Below are positions 30,868-38,824 of a DNA stretch of 64,000 nucleotides, in pieces (position 1 is the stretch's first letter; each line of letters opens with the position of its first letter). A program made the position numbers and the translations under genes. Under the pieces are notes generated by a model, which worked only from the letters and a program-made list of their open reading frames with translations, was not told the DNA's origin and ran no database searches. Source of the DNA: Leptospira ellinghausenii (GTDB lineage Bacteria; Spirochaetota; Leptospiria; Leptospirales; Leptospiraceae); NCBI RefSeq assembly GCF_003114815.1, contig NZ_BFAZ01000009.1:62001-126000 (forward strand), in the 5' to 3' direction.

Positions 30868-32261
30868 TTTACATTGATTTGAAAAAAATCTTCTTCGTTT
30901 ATCCCCACGAGGATTTCCATTTCTGATTGGTTATGAGGTTTACATTCAACATATCTTTTTTCAATTCTTTCACCAGATTTGACCATCAGGTAATAACCAG
31001 ATGAAGAATCACCAAACACTGAGTTTGATGGAACAAGAAGACTATCCTTCATTCCTTCTGTTTCTACTTGAACAATACCAAACATACCAGGCAAGAGAGA
31101 GAGTTGATTTTTCTGCAACTTTGCTCTAACTCCAATTCCATGGGAACGAGCATCCAAATAACTGCTTATCTTATCGATTTTACCAATGGCAAATGGAGAG
31201 CCCTCTAAACTCGGTTGAAACGTGATCTCCTTACCGAGTTTCATCAGCCGTAGGTCTGATTCACCAATTTGATACGATACAGAAAGATCTCCATTTTCAA
31301 TGAGTGTAATCGCTGGGAGATGATTGGTGAGTTCCCCTTCCTTTAAGTGAACTTTAAAAATAGATCCGGATTTAGGTGCATATAATTTAAATTCTGAAAT
31401 CATTTGTTGATTTGTTTTGATCTGATTTTCGAGAATTTTTGTATTGGTAACACTTAAATCATATTCAGTTTTCTCAATCAGCGAATTTTGACGTTTCCAA
31501 ATTTTAACCCTTTCACTCACAGAAACTGTATCTTCTGGAAAATCCAAACGAAGTGTTGTGACTAAACTTTCTCTGTCACGGATTAGATTTTTATAATTAG
31601 CTTGTTTTGTATCTACATCCAATTTCCAACGATCAAGCTCCGATAAAGAAACAAAACCTTCCTTCCACATTGTTTCTTTTTTTTCTTTTGTGATTTTTGC
31701 CGTTTCCCATTCGGCTCTCGCAACATCTACTAATTCCGTTTTTTTATCAATTTCTCGGATCTTAACTTCGATTAAATTTTCCGCATTTTTCCATTTTTCC
31801 AATGCGATGATCTGATGTGCTTTTGCGACTTCTAAAGAAATCGATAATTTTTCTCCTTCTAAACGGAGTAATTCATCATCTAACTGTAATAACAATTCTC
31901 CTTTTTTAACGGTTTGGCCATCGGCAACATGAAGGAACTTAATCCTACCAATATGTTTGGTCTGCAATTGTATTTCCTTTGTTGCTTCCACTGTTGCAGG
32001 GAATTCCAATGTAATTCGCTTTTGGATCACATGTGGTTTTTGAAACAATGGAGTTTCCTTTGGATTCCCGATTGCATATACATTTTGATCAGCTTGGAAC
32101 CAATCCTTGTGATACAAGATTGTTGTCAACCAAGGGAATCTAGTTCGTATGTTTTCATTTGAAAACCAGGTAAATAGAATGGAAAGAGTTGTGGATATAA
32201 AGAAGTAAAGTATAAAGTATTTCAATTTTGATTTAAGTATCTGGAGGATTTTCGCTTTCAT
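30864..32261 (-). CDS. periplasmic adaptor (membrane fusion) protein
   Basis: This is a 465-residue adaptor of the HlyD/AcrA type. It has one N-terminal membrane anchor, then a barrel-sandwich half (IKFLHVADGQTVKKGELLLQLDDELL near residues 100-125), a long alpha-hairpin rich in Glu and Lys (about 130-270) that would contact a TolC-like channel, the second sandwich half (APKSGSIFKVHLKEGEL) and a beta-barrel with LLPGMFGIVQVE. It bridges the RND pair and the outer-membrane channel encoded in the same operon. I chose ATG at 32261 because ATGA overlaps the upstream stop. The hairpin is long, which suits a tall channel. Confidence 0.88.
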   Translation of the reverse strand: MKAKILQILKSKLKYFILYFFISTTLSILFTWFSNENIRTRFPWLTTILYHKDWFQADQNVYAIGNPKETPLFQKPHVIQKRITLEFPATVEATKEIQLQTKHIGRIKFLHVADGQTVKKGELLLQLDDELLRLEGEKLSISLEVAKAHQIIALEKWKNAENLIEVKIREIDKKTELVDVARAEWETAKITKEKKETMWKEGFVSLSELDRWKLDVDTKQANYKNLIRDRESLVTTLRLDFPEDTVSVSERVKIWKRQNSLIEKTEYDLSVTNTKILENQIKTNQQMISEFKLYAPKSGSIFKVHLKEGELTNHLPAITLIENGDLSVSYQIGESDLRLMKLGKEITFQPSLEGSPFAIGKIDKISSYLDARSHGIGVRAKLQKNQLSLLPGMFGIVQVETEGMKDSLLVPSNSVFGDSSSGYYLMVKSGERIEKRYVECKPHNQSEMEILVGINEEDFFQINVK

Positions 32262-32875
32262 ATACTTACGATCCAAAACATCAATCCTGACCATAAGAGT
32301 GGGATTCCATAACCAATACTTTTTGTAATATTAGGATTCAAATTCGTCACCATTCGAAGGGTAGAGGAAAACGACCTTCCATTCACTCCAATAAAAATGA
32401 AAAAGAGTAAAATCCAAAAAACTAACAGATACTTGGAATAAAAATGAGATTCTTGCAATAAACTTATTGATAGATTCCCAACATACAAACAAAGTATAAG
32501 GAGAAAAAACAACTGAGTTATTTTTTTAGAAAGTTGGAAGAGTTGGTAATTGATGTTGATTCTCTTCAACTTTAAAAATAGAAAAACCAAAAGAATGGAA
32601 AAACAAAAATAAAACAAATACAGAAAGTAAATCGATACAATTTGAAATGGATATAGTTGCCAAAAAGAAACACTTCCATACCGACTCACCATCTCCAGTT
32701 CTATCTGGATGTTTCTTAATTTCAGTTTGTCCCAGGAATAGAAACAATGGAGAAAATACAATATGGTATAAAGGAGAAAAAAAGACCAACCTTTTGACCA
32801 CAAAAGATTCCAAATAAAAGTGCTTACGTTTGCAATATGACGAGTATGTAATTGGAGAAACTGCATTACCTTCAT
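32258..32875 (-). CDS. multi-pass membrane protein of unknown function
   Basis: This is a 205-residue protein with about five hydrophobic helices, very rich in Phe, Leu, Ile and Tyr. I do not recognise a family, although the architecture recalls small Yip1-like or accessory membrane proteins. It sits between two lipoprotein genes and the adaptor gene, with ATGA overlaps on both sides, so it is almost certainly co-translated with the export genes. It might be an inner-membrane partner of the adaptor or RND pair. A second ATG three codons later is an alternative start. Confidence 0.7.
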   Translation of the reverse strand: MKVMQFLQLHTRHIANVSTFIWNLLWSKGWSFFLLYTILYFLHCFYSWDKLKLRNIQIELEMVSRYGSVSFWQLYPFQIVSIYFLYLFYFCFSILLVFLFLKLKRININYQLFQLSKKITQLFFLLILCLYVGNLSISLLQESHFYSKYLLVFWILLFFIFIGVNGRSFSSTLRMVTNLNPNITKSIGYGIPLLWSGLMFWIVSI

Positions 32876-33393
32876 TTTTTTGATATCTCCTGGTTCATTC
32901 TATCTAGATAGTTCTGAAATTGTTTGATTTGGGCCAAAAATAATGATTTATGTTTCGTTTTTACTCGTTTTTCATTCCATTGAAGATACAACAAACAAGC
33001 CTCAGGTGAGACAGCCATAAGCTCTAATAATCTTTTTTCCTCTTCCTCCCCAATTTGTTTTTTCTCTTTGGAAAGTAAGATCACTTTAAAATAATACAAG
33101 ATCAGTTCTGGAGTTTTTCTCTCGAACCCTTTCCATTCTTCCAAAAACGCATTCCATTCACTCAAATAAAAAAGAGATTTTAAATATAAACTTTCTTCTT
33201 CTATGGAAAGTTTCCTTTCCTTTTTTCGATCAGATAGGATAGCCTGTACTACCGTTAAATGGCCAGTATTGTATGCATCCTTGACGATTTGAAATTCCTT
33301 TAGATCCACTTCTGGTTCTTTCTCACAACCTAAGAAGGAAAAAAAAATAACAAAAACCACAAACCAAACTCTTCTAATATTTTCTGCTTTCAT
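32872..33393 (-). CDS. small lipoprotein of the export operon (a)
   Basis: This is a 173-residue lipoprotein. The signal peptide ends in FSFLGC, followed by EKEPEVDLKEF. The mature part is helical and rich in Glu, Lys and Leu, with short repeats suggestive of TPR-like helical hairpins (YLKSLFYLSEWNAFLEEWKG). No family is recognised. ATGA overlaps join it to both neighbours. It may be an assembly or secretin-pilot-like factor for the outer-membrane channel. That is a guess from location and lipid anchor. Confidence 0.7.
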   Translation of the reverse strand: MKAENIRRVWFVVFVIFFSFLGCEKEPEVDLKEFQIVKDAYNTGHLTVVQAILSDRKKERKLSIEEESLYLKSLFYLSEWNAFLEEWKGFERKTPELILYYFKVILLSKEKKQIGEEEEKRLLELMAVSPEACLLYLQWNEKRVKTKHKSLFLAQIKQFQNYLDRMNQEISKK

Positions 33394-33911
33394 GGGTTAC
33401 CTTCAGGTATTGGGAACAATGGTAAGTCAGACTTGGGATTCCATTCCCAATCAAATTGTTCGATTTGTTTATCCTTTATGTGGAAAAAGGTCATTCTGAT
33501 TTGATGGTTTGGATTCCCAGTCTGATAAGGGAACCTAACAAAGAGAACCAAAGGAATTCCAAGACCATTTGCTATCTCAGACCAGTATGAAAACCGGGAA
33601 ATGTTCTCTTCATTCTTAGGCAATATTAGTTTTTGAAATTCACTTAAATGATTGGTACTATTCAGATCGTTTTTGAATTCATGAATTTCATCTCGATGGA
33701 AAACTGAATACCCGCTTCGTTCTAATGATTCCGAAATTTGAAGGATCACTTCTTTTTCCAATAAGTAATGATCAGAATAAAAGGAAGAAACTGTGGGTAC
33801 CAAAAGAATCAATTTCCCATTAGGAAGTGGAAATTTTTGGTACCTCACAGTTTCATGAAAGAGGGAGCAGGAAACAGAAAAAAATAGAACGATTGTGATG
33901 AGGATTTTCAT
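33390..33911 (-). CDS. small lipoprotein of the export operon (b)
   Basis: This is a 173-residue lipoprotein with a short signal ending in FSVSC. The mature domain looks alpha/beta: an LILLVPTVSSF strand, a charged helix (LEKEVILQISESLERSGYSV), a strand IPLVLFVRFPYQ, then a strand pair to the C-terminus. The order resembles periplasmic lipoproteins that bind partner proteins, for example LpoB- or TolB-N-like folds, but I cannot assign one. It overlaps the Ig-like lipoprotein gene and lipoprotein (a) by four bases each. Confidence 0.7.
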   Translation of the reverse strand: MKILITIVLFFSVSCSLFHETVRYQKFPLPNGKLILLVPTVSSFYSDHYLLEKEVILQISESLERSGYSVFHRDEIHEFKNDLNSTNHLSEFQKLILPKNEENISRFSYWSEIANGLGIPLVLFVRFPYQTGNPNHQIRMTFFHIKDKQIEQFDWEWNPKSDLPLFPIPEGNP

Positions 33912-35272
33912 TTTGCCTCCATTTGAATGACAAAAGGAGCACTCATTTTTTTTCCATTTGCAGATCGAATGTCTGCATCTAATCGAAATTCATAATAAGG
34001 ATAAAAATTGGGAGCGTTCGATGAACTTGCCAAATTAAAGTCCCCACCAGTTGTATTATTTCCAAACAAAGCTCCATTGCAACTAGCTTCACTTTCTGCA
34101 AAGGAATATGTGATTTCCTTACATCCATATGGATACACAGATTGGCAATGGCTCCATTCCCATGTCGACAAACGAATATTACTTGATGGCGGAGAAATTT
34201 TTGTCAACCGACTGGAAGAGATAACCGAAATAGGATCCATATATTCATCAAAAAATAGTTTGAAATTGTCGGTATTCACATCCGCACAAGCAGAAGAACT
34301 CGCTATACCACCTGTTTCGTCATCTCCACCTCTAAATTGGTATTGGTGTGGAGAAAGAAATGACAATCCTTTACTCCAAAAACATAGGTTAGAATCCCAA
34401 CGACTCCCAATTGTACTTCCTAATTCTTGGATTCCAATTCCGCACAATTGCGAAGCAAGTCCAAAGCCTACGACTTCAGGAGCCTTTGCCCCTTCATTAG
34501 TGTAAAAATCCATTCGGATTGGTTTTTCTATTTTTGTTCCATCCAATGCAGAAACACCAGAAGCCAAATTGATTTGGTATCTCGTTTGGCTTTGTAAAGG
34601 TGTATCCAATTTCACCTTAACTTGGGAGGGGTTTGTCCATTCTAAGTGGTAGGATGAATTTGGTTCCATTCGGAATCCTAGGGATACATCTGTTTGGTTC
34701 ATGGGTTTTGAAAATACAATGGTTATGGGGGGGATTTGCGTATGACCCGAACAGGCAGTATTCACTTCTTCTAAAATACGATCCGCGAATGTCCCACCTG
34801 ACAAACATTCATCATACGTTCCAACTGAAATCAATATTGAATCAATAGTAGGTGGAATCAGTGAGTCTTTCACTTGGACACCGAATGGTATTGAATAAAC
34901 ACGATCCAAATCTTTTCCTTTTTTGTTTTCACATTGTTTGGTGAGGCGGATCACATACCCACCAGGCAATAATTCTTGGTTCGGTATGAATTTTAAGGAA
35001 ATATCAGTTGTTTCGAAATTCCCTTTTGTGTTTGGATCAAGAGAAAAAGCAGTCACACAGGATTGTATTTCCATCGGTTGGTTCCAGAGGATAAAGATAT
35101 TTGTTTTAGGGGATACCGATTGTTCTCCGGAACTAGGACTAAAGGATACCACCGTTGGAGTATCATCATTTACAAACGTAGCCAACCAATCTTTAGAGGA
35201 ACCCATCTTTGCATGGCAATGATGGAAAACAAACAATGGTAAAAGATACCAACTCCATTTAACGCATTTCAT
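33908..35272 (-). CDS. lipoprotein with two bacterial Ig-like (SbsA-type) domains
   Basis: This is a 454-residue protein with a lipoprotein signal ending in FHHC. Two Big_5/SbsA-type Ig modules are visible: residues 38-130 (PTVVSFSPSSGEQSVSP, WNQPMEIQ) and about 175-255 (PPITIVFSKPMNQTD, TRYQINLASGVSALDG). The last 190 residues are Cys- and Ser-rich without a known domain. Such proteins are surface or periplasmic adhesive modules. It overlaps the TolC-like gene by 14 bases and lipoprotein (b) by four, placing it firmly in the export operon, where it may be displayed on the surface or help gate the channel. Confidence 0.8.
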   Translation of the reverse strand: MKCVKWSWYLLPLFVFHHCHAKMGSSKDWLATFVNDDTPTVVSFSPSSGEQSVSPKTNIFILWNQPMEIQSCVTAFSLDPNTKGNFETTDISLKFIPNQELLPGGYVIRLTKQCENKKGKDLDRVYSIPFGVQVKDSLIPPTIDSILISVGTYDECLSGGTFADRILEEVNTACSGHTQIPPITIVFSKPMNQTDVSLGFRMEPNSSYHLEWTNPSQVKVKLDTPLQSQTRYQINLASGVSALDGTKIEKPIRMDFYTNEGAKAPEVVGFGLASQLCGIGIQELGSTIGSRWDSNLCFWSKGLSFLSPHQYQFRGGDDETGGIASSSACADVNTDNFKLFFDEYMDPISVISSSRLTKISPPSSNIRLSTWEWSHCQSVYPYGCKEITYSFAESEASCNGALFGNNTTGGDFNLASSSNAPNFYPYYEFRLDADIRSANGKKMSAPFVIQMEAK

Positions 35273-36812
35273 ACGGATCCTCTAAATAAAATGGGGTAAG
35301 TTTGCCTTTGGTTGGTTCCCTTTTTTCTAAATTTTGAATTGGTATTTGTTCCCTCCAATCAGACAAAAGTTGATTGAATTCACTTTTATATTTATGGTGA
35401 TGCAAATGGTAATAACGATTAGAGAAAGGATCTTCTCCAAGTAAAATAACTAATTCTAAAGCTGTTGCGATGTAAGTAAAATAATGATCAACAGTCTGTT
35501 CAAATGCGACAAAAACTTCCTCTTCGGTTTTTAAATATTCAATTTCTGTAATCTGATTTAATTTTTTCTCTTCCGCTTTTTGTTTTAATGTTAAAAATGC
35601 AGATCTCAAAAAATGTAAATACAATGTATATTTTTGGTATTCTTCCACTAACTTAACTTCAGTGGATTTGGAAACATTCCTTAAATAAAGTTCGGTTTGT
35701 TCTCGTTCTGTGTGAGACTGAAGTAAATTGTATCTGGCATCATATCGTTTTTTATCACGATTGACTTCATCGAATAAATTGAATGAACCACTTTGAAATG
35801 CATTTTCCCCTGGTCCTACCGCTTGGGGACCATACCCTGGAATTCGTTGGATTCCATTCCCTTCGGACTGCATTCCATTCTGGGTATTGGAAACAAAACT
35901 GGAACCTCCCAGATTAGCTTGGAATCCTATGCTCACTCCATAAATTTCGTTCTGGAGTGGGAATCCTTGGTTTCCATTCCTGCCCAAATAACCACCTAAC
36001 ACAAGCTTGGGTTTCCAGTCGTTTTTAAGAGATTCCTCTTCCAAATGGGCAAGTTCCAATTGGTACCGATTTTTTTTTCTCATAGGATGGTTCGCATCTA
36101 CTTCAATTGGCGAAGAAGTTGGTGGGAAAATTTCAATCCTTTCTGTTATTCCAGGTTCCAATTCCAAGCTTTCATTTTGGTCAAGATACATTGATGATTT
36201 TAGTTCTAAATAAGAAGTTTCTCTCAAAGCTTGGGAATGAATTCGTTTGGCATAAAAATCCACCTCCCATTGTTTTAAGGATTTTGCCTCTACAGCTTGT
36301 AATAAGTTGGTTTGGATTTCTAGATTTCGTTTCCTATTTTCTAATTGGTAACGTTCTAATCTGTGGTCATACATCGATTGGATGAGAATTCGTTTATTTG
36401 CATTGAGATATGCCAGGGAGATGTTTTGGAAAATCTTTTCACGTAAGATTTTTTTATCCTCCAATTGGATGAGTTGTTTGATCTCAATTTTTTGTTTTTC
36501 TCGTTCAATTTCACCACCATCATACAATAATTGTTGGATTTGGATCCTTACATCACGATACTCTTGGTCTAGTTGTTCTCTGTTCCTTGAGAAAATTCCA
36601 AAATAATGAACTCCTAATTTCGGTAGGTATTGTTTCCATTTTTCGCTGAGTAAAATTGGGAATAGTTCTGATTTTGTTTTTTCTAATCTGAATTGGGCAT
36701 TCCGTTCGAGACCCACCCAAATACAATCTTCCCATAAAAAGAATCCCTCGGCATGTAAGGATCCAATTCCCAAAGAAAGATATATGATCATAAGGAAGAG
36801 AACACGCCACAT
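35259..36812 (-). CDS. TolC family outer-membrane channel protein
   Basis: This is a 517-residue outer-membrane efflux protein. A signal peptide ends near GSLHAEG. The mature chain has two long-helix repeats separated by a Gly/Asn-rich, beta-strand-like segment (LVLGGYLGRNGNQGFPLQNE, then YGVSIGFQANLGG), as expected for OEP-type channels, with QQLLYDGGE as the typical hydrophobic-glycine turn. It would form the trimeric outer-membrane conduit for the adaptor and RND proteins encoded downstream. It is the first gene of the ten-gene minus-strand operon. The 121-base gap to the divergent fecR-like gene must hold its promoter, which I cannot place. Confidence 0.87.
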   Translation of the reverse strand: MWRVLFLMIIYLSLGIGSLHAEGFFLWEDCIWVGLERNAQFRLEKTKSELFPILLSEKWKQYLPKLGVHYFGIFSRNREQLDQEYRDVRIQIQQLLYDGGEIEREKQKIEIKQLIQLEDKKILREKIFQNISLAYLNANKRILIQSMYDHRLERYQLENRKRNLEIQTNLLQAVEAKSLKQWEVDFYAKRIHSQALRETSYLELKSSMYLDQNESLELEPGITERIEIFPPTSSPIEVDANHPMRKKNRYQLELAHLEEESLKNDWKPKLVLGGYLGRNGNQGFPLQNEIYGVSIGFQANLGGSSFVSNTQNGMQSEGNGIQRIPGYGPQAVGPGENAFQSGSFNLFDEVNRDKKRYDARYNLLQSHTEREQTELYLRNVSKSTEVKLVEEYQKYTLYLHFLRSAFLTLKQKAEEKKLNQITEIEYLKTEEEVFVAFEQTVDHYFTYIATALELVILLGEDPFSNRYYHLHHHKYKSEFNQLLSDWREQIPIQNLEKREPTKGKLTPFYLEDPYEMR

Positions 36813-36899
36813 ATCAAAAGATAGGTGGTATTAATTGATTCTGGTTCTAAATGGATTGATTTGTAGGGAATTTTTTGATTTTTTTTTCTGATTTTTGAC

Positions 36900-36926
36900 T
36901 TGTAAGGTAGCGCTCGTACCTTATAA
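36900..36926. promoter_or_regulatory. palindromic operator candidate overlapping a promoter of the FecR-like gene
   Basis: TTGTAAGGTA and TACCTTATAA form 10-base arms, 9 of 10 matching, around GCGCTCG. TTGTAA (36900-36905) and TATAAA (36922-36927) with a 16-base spacer make a plausible sigma70 promoter, so the palindrome fills the spacer and both boxes. The -10 ends only six bases before ATG 36934, which would give a very short or absent leader. Confidence 0.5.
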
Positions 36927-36933
36927 AAGTGGC

Positions 36934-37656
36934 ATGATCCGTTTGATTCCCTTATTTTTGTTTTTAATCACGACCACTACCGTATTTGCTGAAGAAGTAG
37001 GAGTTGTTAGTTTCATCCAAGGAAACAATTACCTATCAGGTCCCCGGTTTAAAAAAGCAAAAGAACCAGTGAAATTAGGGAGTGTCCTAAAAAAAGGGGA
37101 TACCATCACAACGGAAGATGGAACTTGCGAAATCCAATTGGCAACACAAGCAACCATTCGATTGGCGAAATTTTCGGCTCTCCGTATTGACGATTTATTG
37201 AATCCAAAAACCAAATCCACCACGCTCAATTTGGTAGGTGGCAAATTATTTGTAAAAGCACACAAACCGCCAGGTGGTGGTCCTAGTGATTCCCAATTGA
37301 GCGTAGTCAACCCAAGTTTTGTTGCGGGTGTACGTGGGACAGAATTCCTCGTGGCAACACCAAACCAAGGCGGGGAAGACGAAGACTTAAAAGAAGTGGA
37401 AACGGGAGTTTATGTGAATGAAGGTACCGTTGCTGTTAGCCCTGACAAAAAAGGCAAACAAACGCTAGTGGGTCAAAACGAAGAAGTGGTAGTTTCAGGC
37501 AAAGAATTGAAAAAACAGATTTTGGATGAGTTTGTAAAAGAAAAAATGCGTATCTTTGAACAATTCAAAGCCATCAAAGAAGAAAACTACCAACGCATCA
37601 AAGAACAGTACGAAAAAAATGATCAAATCATGAACGACTACAAAGGACAAGGTTAA
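36934..37656 (+). CDS. FecR domain-containing secreted protein
   Basis: This is a 240-residue protein with a signal peptide ending VFAEE. Residues 25-150 match the FecR fold: VGVVSFIQGNNYLSG, LGSVLKKGDTITTEDGTCEIQL, LVGGKLFVKA and FVAGVRGTEFLV. In Leptospira these periplasmic FecR proteins usually stand alone from iron regulation and occur beside DUF4384 genes, as here. The C-terminal 60 residues are a charged coiled coil (EKMRIFEQFKAIKEENYQRI). The start at ATG 36934 begins the signal peptide. The upstream codons of the longer frame lie inside the promoter palindrome. Two bases separate it from the DUF4384 gene. Confidence 0.85.
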   Translation: MIRLIPLFLFLITTTTVFAEEVGVVSFIQGNNYLSGPRFKKAKEPVKLGSVLKKGDTITTEDGTCEIQLATQATIRLAKFSALRIDDLLNPKTKSTTLNLVGGKLFVKAHKPPGGGPSDSQLSVVNPSFVAGVRGTEFLVATPNQGGEDEDLKEVETGVYVNEGTVAVSPDKKGKQTLVGQNEEVVVSGKELKKQILDEFVKEKMRIFEQFKAIKEENYQRIKEQYEKNDQIMNDYKGQG

Positions 37657-37658
37657 TC

Positions 37659-38576
37659 ATGAAACGTTTTTTGGTACTTTTCGCAGTTGCCGTTTTATCT
37701 GTATTCTCTGCAGATCGAATTGGTACAACACCAGTATATAAAATTGCGATAGAGGCCTACCCTTCCACAGAAGAAAGTCGGGCTTTGCGAGATTTTATCA
37801 AAGAACAAATCCAATCCACTGGCCGTGGGCAAATCGTGGTATCCTTTCCTTCGAGTGAATCCAAAACCTGGGAATTTGACAAACGAGGAGAAGCGACAAC
37901 CGAAACAAAGACCAATTTACAATCCTTAACCCAAGTTGATAAATTGGTTCTCGTTTCTTTAGAAGATGGAGAAGCACTTGTTTCCTTTGTAGATGTTTTA
38001 CACGAAACTTTGGAATACCGAAATGCCCTCCCTGAAACTTTATCTAAAACGTTAGTGGCAGACTTTCTAAGTTACTTAGACAAAAAAAACATCTACCTTG
38101 CGCTCTCACACACAGGATCCAGTACAACATCCCAAGTCAAAATCAACTCACTCAAATCCACTTATGTGGCGGGGGAACCGATCCGTTTTGAAATCGAAAC
38201 TGCCGAAGACAATTATGTGTACGTTGTTCTAGTTCCTGAAAACCAAAAAGGGGAACCAGTGTTACTCTTTCCCAATCCCATCCAAAGTGATAACTTTGTA
38301 AAAAAGGGAGAAAGGATCACAATCCCTGACAAACGTATTTCGTTCAAAGCGGCACCAACTCCTTCGAAAGATAGGATCAGAGCATTTGTCACAAGAGAGG
38401 AATGGAAAGAATACCAACTCCGTGGGAAAAAAGAAGATTCCTTCTACCGGTTATTACCACCAGCAGTTACTGGCACAAAAACATTAGCACGTTCCCTCAC
38501 ACCTCCACCTACCATCACATCCCCGATCGAACAAAGTTTGGTGAATGAGTGGGAATACCAAATCTTATCTCGCTAA
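37659..38576 (+). CDS. DUF4384 domain-containing secreted protein
   Basis: This is a 305-residue protein with a signal peptide ending SVFSA. Residues 165-265 fit DUF4384: INSLKSTYVAGEPIRFEIET, NYVYVVLVPENQKGEPVLLFPN, and a following RAFVTREEWKEY strand. The N-terminal half has an alpha/beta pattern (IAIEAYPSTEESRALRDFI) like periplasmic CsgG- or TolB-N-like domains. DUF4384 proteins are envelope proteins of unclear role that often travel with FecR proteins. It follows the FecR-like gene by two bases and so shares its transcript. Confidence 0.85.
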   Translation: MKRFLVLFAVAVLSVFSADRIGTTPVYKIAIEAYPSTEESRALRDFIKEQIQSTGRGQIVVSFPSSESKTWEFDKRGEATTETKTNLQSLTQVDKLVLVSLEDGEALVSFVDVLHETLEYRNALPETLSKTLVADFLSYLDKKNIYLALSHTGSSTTSQVKINSLKSTYVAGEPIRFEIETAEDNYVYVVLVPENQKGEPVLLFPNPIQSDNFVKKGERITIPDKRISFKAAPTPSKDRIRAFVTREEWKEYQLRGKKEDSFYRLLPPAVTGTKTLARSLTPPPTITSPIEQSLVNEWEYQILSR

Positions 38577-38593
38577 AATTCTTGCAAATTACA

Positions 38594-38622
38594 CTCATAC
38601 CTTTTGTTATATAAGGTATGAG
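38594..38622. repeat. perfect inverted repeat overlapping the start codon of the small lipoprotein gene
   Basis: CTCATACCTT and AAGGTATGAG are perfect 10-base arms around the 9-base loop TTGTTATAT. The right arm contains ATG 38618. As RNA it would hide the start codon. As DNA it surrounds a possible -10 (TTATAT). Its AAGGTA/TACCTT halves recall the palindrome before the FecR-like gene. Confidence 0.6.
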
Positions 38623-38821
38623 AAACTTTCGAAAACCACTCCTCACCATCTTACTCTTTAGTTCTCTCGTCTCTTGTTCACTCTTTCAAAAAGAGGACAA
38701 TCAGGACAAAGATGCCATCAGTGCCCTCTTATTATCTCTTTGGGCTTATAACCAAGCGGCAGGTTGTTCCGGACCAAAGTCTGGATTCACTATTTGTATT
38801 CCTAAAGGCATTGCGGATTGA
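38618..38821 (+). CDS. very small lipoprotein
   Basis: This is a 67-residue lipoprotein. The signal ends in SLVSC, then SLFQKEDNQDKDAISALLL. A CSGPKSGFTIC cysteine pair follows. It has no known domain. It begins inside a perfect inverted repeat 41 bases after the DUF4384 stop and ends directly before the next secreted protein gene, which suggests co-transcription. A paired role with that protein is plausible. Confidence 0.65.
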   Translation: MRNFRKPLLTILLFSSLVSCSLFQKEDNQDKDAISALLLSLWAYNQAAGCSGPKSGFTICIPKGIAD

Positions 38822-38824
38822 GTG

